Shown: positions 8,306 to 16,926 of the stretch, one piece after another
Layout of the letters: every line of letters starts with the position of its first letter
How positions within the stretch are numbered: the stretch's first letter is position 1
Program-made: the position numbers and the translations under genes
Assembly: GCF_014648915.1 (NCBI RefSeq)
Contig: NZ_BMSA01000002.1
Coordinates: 1-64,000 of the forward strand
Source of the DNA: Streptomyces phaeofaciens
GTDB lineage: Bacteria; Actinomycetota; Actinomycetes; Streptomycetales; Streptomycetaceae
Reading direction: 5' to 3'
DNA length: 64,000 bases
The notes under the pieces: generated by a model
Databases searched by the model: none
What the model saw: only the letters and a program-made list of their open reading frames with translations
What the model was told of the DNA's origin: nothing

Positions 8306-10402
8306 ATGTCGGAGGCGGAGCGGGCGGGGACATCCCGTCAGGACAAGAGCGCACGTCTCCTCGCCGGGCGGTACCGGCTGGGAGATGTACTCGGCCGCGG
8401 TGGCATGGGGACGGTGTGGCGCGCCGAGGACGAGACCCTCGGGCGGACGGTCGCCGTCAAGGAGCTGCGGTTCCCGGGAAACATCGACGACGACGAGAAG
8501 CGCCGGCTGATCACACGGACGCTGCGCGAGGCCAAGGCCATCGCACGGATCCGCAACAACAGCGCGGTGACGGTCTTCGACGTGGTCGAAGAGGACGACC
8601 GGCCGTGGATCGTGATGGAACTCGTCGAGGGCAAGTCGCTCGCCGAGGCCATCCGCGAGGACGGCGTGCTGGAGCCGAGGCGCGCGGCCGAGGTCGGTCT
8701 CGCCATCCTCGACGTGCTGCGCTCGGCGCACCGCGAGGGCATCCTGCACCGTGACGTGAAGCCGTCGAACGTACTGATCGCCGAGGACGGCCGGGTCGTG
8801 CTCACCGACTTCGGCATCGCCCAGGTCGAGGGCGACCCGTCCATCACCTCCACCGGCATGCTCGTCGGCGCGCCCTCCTACATCTCCCCGGAGCGGGCCC
8901 GCGGGCACAAGCCGGGACCGGCGGCCGACCTGTGGTCGCTCGGCGGACTGCTGTACGCGTCGGTCGAGGGCTCGCCCCCCTACGACAAGGGTTCCGCCAT
9001 CGCGACGCTCACCGCGGTGATGACCGAACCGCTGGAGGAGCCGAAGAACGCGGGTCCGCTGAGGGACGTCATCTACGGGCTGCTCACCAAGGACCCGGCG
9101 CGACGGCTCGACGACGCGGGTGCGCGGGCGAAGCTCCAGGCCGTGATCCACGCGCCCGACCGCAGGGAGGCGGAGCCGGCGGATGCGACGAAGGTCGTGC
9201 CACTGCCGGCGCAGCCGGGCGGCTCCGAGGGCCGGGGCGGTTCGTCCGGCGAGGCGGGCGTGAAGCTGCGCGGGGCGCTGCGTTCGGTGCGCAAGGCCGC
9301 CGTCGCGGCGGGCGCGGCCACCTCCGCGGCCGCGTCCCGCACCAAGCCGGGGAACGGCACGGCGACTTCCGCTTCCGTGGGGACGGACGCGACACGGCGG
9401 GGTGCCGGCGGGGCGGGTTCGCCGTCGGCCACGGCCGGGTCCGCGGGCACGGCCCAGCGGGCGGCCTCGCCCGCACCCTCGTCGCCCTCGACCTCGTCCG
9501 CACCCTCGTCACCCTCGTCACCCTCGTCACCCTCGACCTCGTCCTCGACCGCGGCTTCGCCGTCGGCCGGGACCAATGGCGGGGCCGGGGGCCGAAGTTC
9601 CGGGTGGCCCGTGATGACGCCGCCGGATCTGCCGCCGCGGCAGGTGCCGAGGGCGCCGCTGACCGACGTGGTGCCGAAGCGGACGCTGGTCATCATCGCC
9701 GTGGTGGTCGTGCTGGCCGTGCTCGGCACCGTCATCGGCATCGTGCTCGGCGGCGGCGGCGACGACAACGCCGGCGGTTCGGGCGGCGGTGCCAAGACGG
9801 TGGCCGGCGGCAGCGCGAGCGCGGGCACCAAGGAGGACAAGAACGGCGGGACCGGCAGCGACGATTCCGGGTCGGACACCGCCAAGGCCGGCGGCACGAC
9901 CGGCACCACGCCCAGCGGCAGCGCCACCACGGCCGGCGGCACCGGATCCGATGTCTCCGCCACCGAGGCCGGCGAGGCCGCGACGACCCACGAGGGCGGC
10001 CGATACTCCATCGGACTGCCCAAGGGGTGGAAGTTCCAGTCCTCGGACTCCGCGGGGGACCGCTTCACCGGGCCCGACGGCCAGAAGCTCCTCGTCGCCT
10101 GGACGAGCACGCCCAAGGACGACCCCGTCGCCGACTGGAAGAACCAGGAGCGCTACATGGAGCGCTCGCAGTACAAGAAGATCCGAATAGAGGCGGTGGA
10201 CTACCGGGGCTGGAACACGGCCGACTGGGAGTTCACCTACCAGGACAGCGGTACCAAGTACCGCACCATCGACCGTGGGTTCGTCGTGAGCGACAGCCAG
10301 GGGTACGCCCTGATGTACACGGCGAAGGCCGCCAAGTGGGGGTCCGATCTGCGGGTGTCCACCTGGAAGACGCTGACGGAGTCGTTCACGCCGAAGAAGT
10401 AG
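8306..10402 (+). CDS. Receptor-type Ser/Thr protein kinase 1 of the cluster
   Basis: A 698-residue Hanks-type kinase. The kinase domain (residues about 20-285) has the glycine loop GRGGMGTVW, the lysine VAVKEL, the catalytic loop HRDVKPSN near 148, DFGIAQ near 170 and SPERARG. A long Ser/Thr/Pro/Ala/Gly linker with SSPSSPSSPSTSS repeats leads to one transmembrane segment (VIIAVVVVLAVLGTVIGIVL, about 460-482). The extracytoplasmic C-terminal domain (about 560-698) contains IGLPKGWKF, ADWEFTYQ and GYALMYTAK. There are no PASTA repeats. The ATG at 8306 follows GAGGGG by four bases; an in-frame ATG at 8294 is possible. It is first of six tandem kinase-like genes and presumably autophosphorylates on its activation segment. 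Confidence 0.93.
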   Translation: MSEAERAGTSRQDKSARLLAGRYRLGDVLGRGGMGTVWRAEDETLGRTVAVKELRFPGNIDDDEKRRLITRTLREAKAIARIRNNSAVTVFDVVEEDDRPWIVMELVEGKSLAEAIREDGVLEPRRAAEVGLAILDVLRSAHREGILHRDVKPSNVLIAEDGRVVLTDFGIAQVEGDPSITSTGMLVGAPSYISPERARGHKPGPAADLWSLGGLLYASVEGSPPYDKGSAIATLTAVMTEPLEEPKNAGPLRDVIYGLLTKDPARRLDDAGARAKLQAVIHAPDRREAEPADATKVVPLPAQPGGSEGRGGSSGEAGVKLRGALRSVRKAAVAAGAATSAAASRTKPGNGTATSASVGTDATRRGAGGAGSPSATAGSAGTAQRAASPAPSSPSTSSAPSSPSSPSSPSTSSSTAASPSAGTNGGAGGRSSGWPVMTPPDLPPRQVPRAPLTDVVPKRTLVIIAVVVVLAVLGTVIGIVLGGGGDDNAGGSGGGAKTVAGGSASAGTKEDKNGGTGSDDSGSDTAKAGGTTGTTPSGSATTAGGTGSDVSATEAGEAATTHEGGRYSIGLPKGWKFQSSDSAGDRFTGPDGQKLLVAWTSTPKDDPVADWKNQERYMERSQYKKIRIEAVDYRGWNTADWEFTYQDSGTKYRTIDRGFVVSDSQGYALMYTAKAAKWGSDLRVSTWKTLTESFTPKK

Positions 10403-10588
10403 CGTCGGCCCCCGGGGTGTTCGGTCCGCGTTCGAAGCGGGATATCTGGGCATCCCCTCTCTGGGCTTGCCTCCGGCACGTATCGTGAATGCCTGCGGAC
10501 CGTACGCATTCAGCTGTACGGCCGAATACGGCTGGAACGGCACGCGGAACGAACGGATGTGACCGACCAGGTGGCCGGGGGAGGCAAC

Positions 10589-13231
10589 GTGGACGACTAT
10601 GCGGGTCGAGTGCTCGTCGACCGCTACCGCCTGCCGCTGCCGCCCTCGGACGAGTACGAACTCACCGAGACACGCGCCTTCGACACCTACAGCGGGCAGG
10701 AAGTCCTGGTCCGGCAGGTGCCGTTGCCGGAGGTCGTCGAGGCCGAGGTGCTCGACGCGGAGGGACTGCCCGCGGGGTTCACCGCGCGTGAGCGCGGTGC
10801 GGGGCCGACGGGGGTCCGTCCGGGAGCAGGCGCGGGGACCCGCAGGCCCGCCGATCCCGTCGTGCGGCGCGCCGTCGAGGCGGCGCAGGCCGCGGCGGGC
10901 ATTCCCGACCACCCCCGGCTGGACCAGGTCTTCGACGTGTTCGCCGAGGGCGGGTCGCTGTGGATAGTGAGTGAACTGGTGGCCGCGCGGCCGCTCGCCG
11001 CACTGCTCGCCGAGAAGCCGCTGACGCCGTACCGGGCGGCCGAGGTCGCCTCCGACGTGCTCATGGCGCTGCGCGTGCTGCACGCGCACGGCTGGGTGCA
11101 CCGCAACATCACCGCCCGCACGGTCCTCGTCTGCGACGACGGACGGGTCATGCTGACCGGGCTGGCCGTCGGCGCGGCGGAAGAGGCGCTGTGCGGCTAC
11201 GACCCGGTGCCGGTGGAGGAGGGCGACGCGCCCGGGGCGGGTCCCGAGGGGCCCGCAGGCACGGGCGGCTTCGTGGGCCACCCCGGCGCGGGTGGTCCCG
11301 CAGGATCCCGGCCCGGCCTCACGACCGGTCCGGCCGCCGGTCCCGCGCTCCACGGAGACAGCGCCGGAGGGGTCGGTGGCGCGATCGATCCCGAGGCCGC
11401 CCGGCGGGCCGCCATCGAGGCGCGGGCGGCCGGCGGGCTGCCGGCGCCCGTGGCGGAGCAGCCGGGCCCCGGTGGGCCGTCGGGAGCGGTGGCCCGCAGG
11501 GCGGCCGTGGAGACCGGCGGAGACATCCGTGCCGCGCGGGCCGGGGCGATCGCGGCGTACCGTGCGGGCGCGCGGGCCGCGGCCCGGGTCCAGGAGGCCC
11601 AGCAGAACGGGCGGCCCGCCCTGCCCGGAGCCCGCACCCCGGCCGACGGCGACACCGGCGCGGGGGTGACGTCGTCGCCGTACCCCGTGCCCGGCGAGGG
11701 CGGCACGTTCCCCGGGACCGCCCCCGGCTCGCCCCCCGGACAGATCGCCGACCCCTACGGTGTCCGGGGCGCGCCGGGCCGCACAGGGCACCTGCCCGGC
11801 CCCGGCTTCGCCCCCGCCCCCCATCCCGCGCCCGCGTCGCACGTTCCCGTGCCGGCCCAGTCCGCCCACCCGGCCCCGGCACCCGCCGAAGCACCCCCGG
11901 CCACCCGCTGGGACGACCTCGTCGCGGCCGGGACCCCGGGAGCCGGCGCCCCCGTCACCCCGCCCCGCCGAGGCCCCGCCACCGCTCTCGCCGCCGAGCG
12001 GGCGCGGCAGGCGCGGATGGCCGTGGTCGGACCGGTCACCGAGCGCTGGGCGCCGGAACAGGCCGGACCGGTGCACGAGAACTGGCAGCTGGCCGCCCCG
12101 ATCGGTCCCGCGACCGACCTGTGGGCGCTCGGCGCGCTGCTCTTCAGGGCCGTACAGGGGCATGCGCCCTATCCGGAGGAGTCCACGGCCGAGCTGGTGC
12201 AGCTGGTGTGCGCCGAGCCGCCCGCCTTCGCCGAGGAGTGCGGGCCGCTCAGGCCGGTCGTGGAGTCGCTGCTGCGCCAGGACCCCACCGATCGCCTCGA
12301 CTTCGAGGAGCTGCGCGGCTGGCTGCGCTCGCTGGTGCGGTCGGCGCCGGAGCCGGAGGCGGGGACGTACGTCGTCGCCGCGCCGCCCGCCGATCCCAGC
12401 CGGCTGCCGATCGTGCGCCGGAAGGGAGAGCTGGTGCGCAGGCGGCGCGCCAAGCTGCCCGCGGCCGGCCCGCACGGGCGGCACAAGCGGGCCCGGCAGG
12501 ACACGGACCGTTCACCGCGCAGCCTCGGCCGCACGCTGGTGCTGTTCATACTGCTCGCGCTGGCCGCGGCGGTCGCGTACGCCCTGCTGTTCATGCCCAG
12601 GGCCGGTGAGGACGGGGCGTCCGGGGCCGGCGCCACCCAGCAGGCCGGGGCGACCGCGCCGCCGGCCGGGCAGGCACCCGAGGCGAGCAGCGAACCCCGG
12701 CCCGACCAGACCACGCCGGGTTCGGGGAGCGGCTCGTCGGCGTCCTCCGACGGCACACCGGCACAGCCCGGTTCCGACGTGGCCGACGGGTTCACGCTCC
12801 GCAAGGACGAAGCCGGCTTCCAGGTCGCCGTCGGAGACGGCTGGGACCGCACGCCGAAGAACGGGCGCGGCCAGGTCGTGTACACGCACGGTGACTTCGA
12901 GCTGATCGTCGTACCCGGCCGGGACAGCGCGTCCGCGAACGGCGGCGATCCGATGGTGTACCAGCGGGAGAAGGAGAGCGAGCTCCAGCCGTACCGCGAC
13001 TCCAGCTGGGCGACGGCCTCCGGGCTGCGCACCACGACGGTGGGCGACCGGACCATGGCCGAGGGCCAGTTCACCTGGAACGACGGCGGCCGCGAGCTGT
13101 ATGTGCGCAACCTCGCGATCCTCGTCGACGGGCGCTACCACGTCGTACAGGTCCGCGGTCCGGAGGCCGAGCGGGACGAGGTGACGCGGCTGTACGAGCA
13201 GGCGTCCGCCAGTTACCGGTACACCGGTTGA
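10589..13231 (+). CDS. Receptor-type pseudokinase (kinase-like protein 2 of the cluster)
   Basis: An 880-residue relative of its neighbours with a degenerate kinase domain. The glycine loop is absent (LPPSDEYELTETRAFD), the ATP-binding lysine is replaced (EVLVRQVP), the catalytic Asp is Asn (VHRNITARTVL, about residue 171), and DFG is replaced by LTGLAVG. A Pro/Ala/Gly-rich insert of roughly 290 residues interrupts the activation segment before the C-lobe resumes at ATDLWALGALLF. One transmembrane segment follows (about 649-670), then a C-terminal extracytoplasmic domain (about 733-880) with the cluster's shared motifs. Loss of several catalytic residues at once implies a non-catalytic, allosteric or scaffolding role. 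GTG at 10589 has GGGGGAGG upstream; GTG at 10559 would add ten residues. Confidence 0.9.
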   Translation: MDDYAGRVLVDRYRLPLPPSDEYELTETRAFDTYSGQEVLVRQVPLPEVVEAEVLDAEGLPAGFTARERGAGPTGVRPGAGAGTRRPADPVVRRAVEAAQAAAGIPDHPRLDQVFDVFAEGGSLWIVSELVAARPLAALLAEKPLTPYRAAEVASDVLMALRVLHAHGWVHRNITARTVLVCDDGRVMLTGLAVGAAEEALCGYDPVPVEEGDAPGAGPEGPAGTGGFVGHPGAGGPAGSRPGLTTGPAAGPALHGDSAGGVGGAIDPEAARRAAIEARAAGGLPAPVAEQPGPGGPSGAVARRAAVETGGDIRAARAGAIAAYRAGARAAARVQEAQQNGRPALPGARTPADGDTGAGVTSSPYPVPGEGGTFPGTAPGSPPGQIADPYGVRGAPGRTGHLPGPGFAPAPHPAPASHVPVPAQSAHPAPAPAEAPPATRWDDLVAAGTPGAGAPVTPPRRGPATALAAERARQARMAVVGPVTERWAPEQAGPVHENWQLAAPIGPATDLWALGALLFRAVQGHAPYPEESTAELVQLVCAEPPAFAEECGPLRPVVESLLRQDPTDRLDFEELRGWLRSLVRSAPEPEAGTYVVAAPPADPSRLPIVRRKGELVRRRRAKLPAAGPHGRHKRARQDTDRSPRSLGRTLVLFILLALAAAVAYALLFMPRAGEDGASGAGATQQAGATAPPAGQAPEASSEPRPDQTTPGSGSGSSASSDGTPAQPGSDVADGFTLRKDEAGFQVAVGDGWDRTPKNGRGQVVYTHGDFELIVVPGRDSASANGGDPMVYQREKESELQPYRDSSWATASGLRTTTVGDRTMAEGQFTWNDGGRELYVRNLAILVDGRYHVVQVRGPEAERDEVTRLYEQASASYRYTG

Positions 13232-13367
13232 ACCGGAACCGTCCCTTCGGTTCCCGGTGTGCGACAGAAGCGACAACCGTCACAGTGCGGTCTCCTTGGG
13301 ACCCCGATGGTTCCCCGGTCGCGGCCCGATCCTTACGCTGACCCTGTCAAGAGCATTGCGGGGCAAC

Positions 13368-15116
13368 GTGAATCAGATGCAGGGCCTGCTCATCGCGGGC
13401 CGCTACCGACTGGCCGACGCCATCGGCAGCGGCGGCATGGGCCGCGTGTGGCGCGCGCACGACGAACTGCTGCACCGGGCCGTCGCGATCAAAGAGCTGA
13501 CCGCCGCTCTCTACGTCTCCGAGAGCGACCGGGACCGGCTGCTCGCCCGTACCCGTGCGGAGGCCCGCGCGGCCGCGCGGATCAACCACTCCGCCGTGGT
13601 CACCGTGCACGACGTGCTCGAACACGACGGCCGTCCATGGATCGTGATGGAGCTGGTCGAGGGCCGTTCGCTGGCCGACGCGGTCAAGGAGGACGGCCGG
13701 ATCGAGCCCGCCGAGGCGGCCCGGATCGGCCTGTGGGTGCTGCGCGCCCTGCGCGCCGCGCACTCCGCCGGTGTCCTGCACCGCGACGTCAAGCCCGGCA
13801 ACGTGCTGCTCTCCGACGACGGGCGCGTCCTCCTCACCGACTTCGGCATCGCCCAGATCGAGGGCGACTCCACCATCACCCGGACCGGCGAGGTCGTCGG
13901 CTCCGTCGACTACCTGGCCCCCGAGCGGGTGCGCGGCCAGGACCCGGGCCCGTCCTCCGACCTGTGGGCGCTCGGCGCGACCCTGTACACGGCGGTGGAG
14001 GGACGGTCGCCGTTCCGGCGGACCTCGCCGCTGTCCACGCTCCAGGCCGTGGTCGAGGAGGAGGCCGCCGAGCCCCGGTACGCCGGCCATCTCGACCCCG
14101 TCATCTCCGCCCTGCTCCGCAAGGACCCGGCCGCCCGCCCCGGCACCACCGAGGCCGAACAGCTGCTCGCCGAGGCGGCGGAGGGCCGCCGCCCGAGCGG
14201 TGCACAGGCGTTCGTGCCCACCCAGTACGGCGGACCGGACGGCGCGACGGACGGGACGGGCACGCCGTACCCCTCCACCGGTACGCCGTACCCCTCCACC
14301 GGCACGCCGTTCACCTCGCACACGACCGGCACCGGCACCGGGACGCCGTACGGCACCACCGGCACGGGCACCGCGTACGCGCCGGAGGCGTCTGCCTCCG
14401 CGCCCGTCGGTCCGACGGTCATCGGCGCCCCGGACGCCGTCCACGCACCGGCGTCCGCGCGGGGGCACGCACCCGAGCGGCCCACGCGCCGCCGCCGGCT
14501 GCGCACCCTCGCGCTCGTGGTCGCCGCGGCCTCCCTGGTCGGCGGCGGGACGGCGGTGGTCCTCCAGCAGTTCGACGGGGGCCGGGGGCCGCAGGCCGGG
14601 GCGTCCACCTCGCCGAGCCCCTCGGCCAGCGGCACCCCGGGACCGGACACGTGGGTGCCGGTCGTCGACCCGCTCGGCTTCGGGCTCTCGCTGCCCAAGG
14701 GCTGGGAGCGGGAGGTGTACCAGGACGACGGCGACCTCAAGCAGATCGACTACACCCCTGACGGCGGCGAGCACTTCGTCCGGATCGCCGTCGACACGTC
14801 ACCCGACTTCGACGATCCGTACGCCCACCAGAAGGACCTCGAGGAGCAGCTCCAGCGGCTGGTCGACTACCGGACGGTCACGCTGGAGAAGAACGTCTAC
14901 CGCGACCGCGCGGGCTCCGAGTGGGAGTACACGTGGACCGCGCTGGCGAAGGACACGGACTTCCCCGGGCCGCGCCGGGCGATCGAGGAGACGTACATCT
15001 CCCGCAGCGGCACGGAGTACGTGATCTACATGTCGTCCCCGGCGGACGACTGGAAGACGACCGCCCAGCAGTTCACGTCCGTGCTCCGGAGCTGGCGGGA
15101 ACCGGGCGCCTCCTGA
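13368..15116 (+). CDS. Receptor-type Ser/Thr protein kinase 3 of the cluster
   Basis: A 582-residue Hanks-type kinase. The kinase domain (about 8-275) shows GSGGMGRVW, VAIKEL, HRDVKPGN near 138, DFGIAQIEGDSTITRTG near 158 and APERVRGQ. The juxtamembrane linker carries short repeats (GTPYPSTGTPYPSTGTPF). A transmembrane helix lies at about 380-402, and the extracytoplasmic domain (about 427-582) has LSLPKGWER, SEWEYTWT and GTEYVIYMSSP, closely matching kinase 1. The GTG at 13368 follows GGGG at the usual distance; an ATG at 13377 is the alternative. A small imperfect hairpin at about 13231-13258 separates it from the pseudokinase gene. Confidence 0.93.
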   Translation: MNQMQGLLIAGRYRLADAIGSGGMGRVWRAHDELLHRAVAIKELTAALYVSESDRDRLLARTRAEARAAARINHSAVVTVHDVLEHDGRPWIVMELVEGRSLADAVKEDGRIEPAEAARIGLWVLRALRAAHSAGVLHRDVKPGNVLLSDDGRVLLTDFGIAQIEGDSTITRTGEVVGSVDYLAPERVRGQDPGPSSDLWALGATLYTAVEGRSPFRRTSPLSTLQAVVEEEAAEPRYAGHLDPVISALLRKDPAARPGTTEAEQLLAEAAEGRRPSGAQAFVPTQYGGPDGATDGTGTPYPSTGTPYPSTGTPFTSHTTGTGTGTPYGTTGTGTAYAPEASASAPVGPTVIGAPDAVHAPASARGHAPERPTRRRRLRTLALVVAAASLVGGGTAVVLQQFDGGRGPQAGASTSPSPSASGTPGPDTWVPVVDPLGFGLSLPKGWEREVYQDDGDLKQIDYTPDGGEHFVRIAVDTSPDFDDPYAHQKDLEEQLQRLVDYRTVTLEKNVYRDRAGSEWEYTWTALAKDTDFPGPRRAIEETYISRSGTEYVIYMSSPADDWKTTAQQFTSVLRSWREPGAS

Positions 15117-15163
15117 CGGGGGGTTGGCCGGTCGGCGACCCGGAGGCGGAACGTCCGGTGGGG

Positions 15164-15169
15164 CATGAT
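15164..15169 (+). promoter_or_regulatory. Candidate -10 hexamer of a leaderless promoter (kinase 4)
   Basis: CATGAT ends six bases before the ATG at 15176, and no clear ribosome site intervenes, the spacing expected when transcription begins at the start codon. Based only on position and a weak hexamer match. Confidence 0.35.
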
Positions 15170-15175
15170 GGGCTC

Positions 15176-16834
15176 ATGGGGACCGAGGGGGACGACTTCC
15201 GGGTCATCGCGGGCCGTTACCGGCTGGAGGCGAGGCTCGGGCGCGGTGGCATGGGCGTCGTATGGCGCGCCACGGACCAGCTGCTGGGACGGCGTGTCGC
15301 GGTCAAGGAGCTGATCCAGGACGACACGCTCTCCGCCGAGCAGGCCCGTGGCCGCCGGGACCGGACGCTGCGCGAGGCCCGCGCGGTCGCCCAGCTCAGC
15401 CACCCGCACATCATCGTCGTGCACGACGTCGTCGAGGACGGCGAACGGCCGTACATCGTCATGGAGCTGATCGACGGCGGCTCGCTAGCCGACCGGATCG
15501 CCGAGCACGGACCGATCGGGCCGGAAGAGGTGGCCCGGATCGGTATCGCGCTCCTGGGCGCCCTGCGCGCCGCGCACACGGCCGGTGTTCTGCACCGGGA
15601 CATCAAGCCCGCGAACGTCCTGCTCGACGGCGACGGCGACCGGGTCGTCCTCACCGACTTCGGCATCGCGCAGGTCGCGGGCGCCACCACGCTCACCGAG
15701 ACCGGGTCGTTCGTCGGCTCGCCCGAGTACACCGCCCCCGAGCGGATGTCGGGGGCGTCCACCGGCCCCGAGTCCGACCTGTGGTCGCTGGGCGCGCTGC
15801 TGTGCACCGCGCTGAGCGGCGAGTCGCCCTTCCGGCGCGACTCGCTGGGTGGCATCCTGCACGCCGTCGTGTTCGCCGAGATCCGTACGCCCGCGCAGGC
15901 CGCGCCGCTCCTGCCCGTCGTACGAGGGCTGCTGGAGCGCGATCCGGAGCGGCGGCTGGGCGCGGCGGAGGCGGAGCGGCTGCTGCGCACCTTCCTGGAG
16001 ACCGGGCGGACGCCCCCGCCGGCGGCGTCCGGGTACACCCCGACCCGGGCCGACCTGCCGCGGACGGCGCCCCTGCGGCCCGCGGACGCCCGGGAGCGGT
16101 CCACGCGCGGTGTGCTGGTGGCCGCGCTGCTGGTCGCCGCGGTGGCGGGTGCGGGCGTGTCGGCGGCGGCGCTGCTGGTGAACCGGGACGGGGACGGAGG
16201 CGGTGGCTCTCCCACGAGTTCGGCGCCGCGCGAGACGACCGGCCCGGCGTCGGGACCGACCGCGAGCGGCGCGGCGGGCGACACGGCCTCGGCCACGTCG
16301 TCCCCGAACGCCACGCCGTCCCGGAGCGCCACGCGGTCCTCGGACGCGGCCTCCTCCGGGAGCGCCGCCCCCGCCTCCGACGACCGCCCCAGCGCCCCCT
16401 CCGGCTACCGCGTCGCCGAGGACCCCGAAGGGTTCTCCCTGGCCGTCCCGGACGACTTCACGCGGGCACCCCAGGGCGAGCGGGTCTTCTACCTGTCACC
16501 GGGGGAAACCTTCCGGCTCGGCATCAAGATCGACGACCCCGAACCCGGCGGCCCCCTGGGCGTGATGCGGCGCGCGGCCGCCAAGGGCCCGGACACCAAC
16601 CCCGGCTACCACGACGGCCGGGTCACCGAGACCATGCACGCCGGGAACCCGGCCGCCCTCTGGGAGTTCACCTGGAACGGCTTCAGCGCGGCGGAGGGCG
16701 CCCGGCACACCTACGACCTGTGCTGGGAGGCGAACGGCCGGCTGTACGACGTGTGGGTGTCGGCACCGGTCGGGAAGGTGCGGGAGGCGCGGGAGTACTT
16801 CGACGTCGCGATCGACACGTTCACAGCCCGATAA
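15176..16834 (+). CDS. Receptor-type Ser/Thr protein kinase 4 of the cluster
   Basis: A 552-residue Hanks-type kinase. The kinase domain (about 10-270) has GRGGMGVVW, VAVKEL, HRDIKPAN near 140, DFGIAQVAG near 161 and APERMSG. After a Pro/Arg-rich linker comes one transmembrane helix (GVLVAALLVAAVAGAGVSAA, about 312-334), a Ser/Ala/Thr-rich stalk, and the extracytoplasmic domain (about 405-552) with LAVPDDFTR, ALWEFTWN and GRLYDVWVSAP. It begins 59 bases after kinase 3. The ATG at 15176 opens the family N-terminus (GDDFRVIAGRYRL). Lack of a good ribosome site and a CATGAT hexamer six bases upstream suggest a leaderless start, which would give it its own promoter within the cluster. Confidence 0.93.
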   Translation: MGTEGDDFRVIAGRYRLEARLGRGGMGVVWRATDQLLGRRVAVKELIQDDTLSAEQARGRRDRTLREARAVAQLSHPHIIVVHDVVEDGERPYIVMELIDGGSLADRIAEHGPIGPEEVARIGIALLGALRAAHTAGVLHRDIKPANVLLDGDGDRVVLTDFGIAQVAGATTLTETGSFVGSPEYTAPERMSGASTGPESDLWSLGALLCTALSGESPFRRDSLGGILHAVVFAEIRTPAQAAPLLPVVRGLLERDPERRLGAAEAERLLRTFLETGRTPPPAASGYTPTRADLPRTAPLRPADARERSTRGVLVAALLVAAVAGAGVSAAALLVNRDGDGGGGSPTSSAPRETTGPASGPTASGAAGDTASATSSPNATPSRSATRSSDAASSGSAAPASDDRPSAPSGYRVAEDPEGFSLAVPDDFTRAPQGERVFYLSPGETFRLGIKIDDPEPGGPLGVMRRAAAKGPDTNPGYHDGRVTETMHAGNPAALWEFTWNGFSAAEGARHTYDLCWEANGRLYDVWVSAPVGKVREAREYFDVAIDTFTAR

Positions 16835-16926
16835 ATAGTGCATAAGGAACGCCGCGCGTCACGGGTCTGTGACCGGTGCGCCCGCGCGGTGGATACCGGC
16901 CTGTCTGGCGCGATATGGATGGAACC

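Noticed and set aside
9527..12484. 985-codon open frame on the minus strand across kinase genes 1 and 2
   Set aside because: Opposite strand of two well-supported genes; composition reflects codon-position GC bias and nothing recognisable is encoded.
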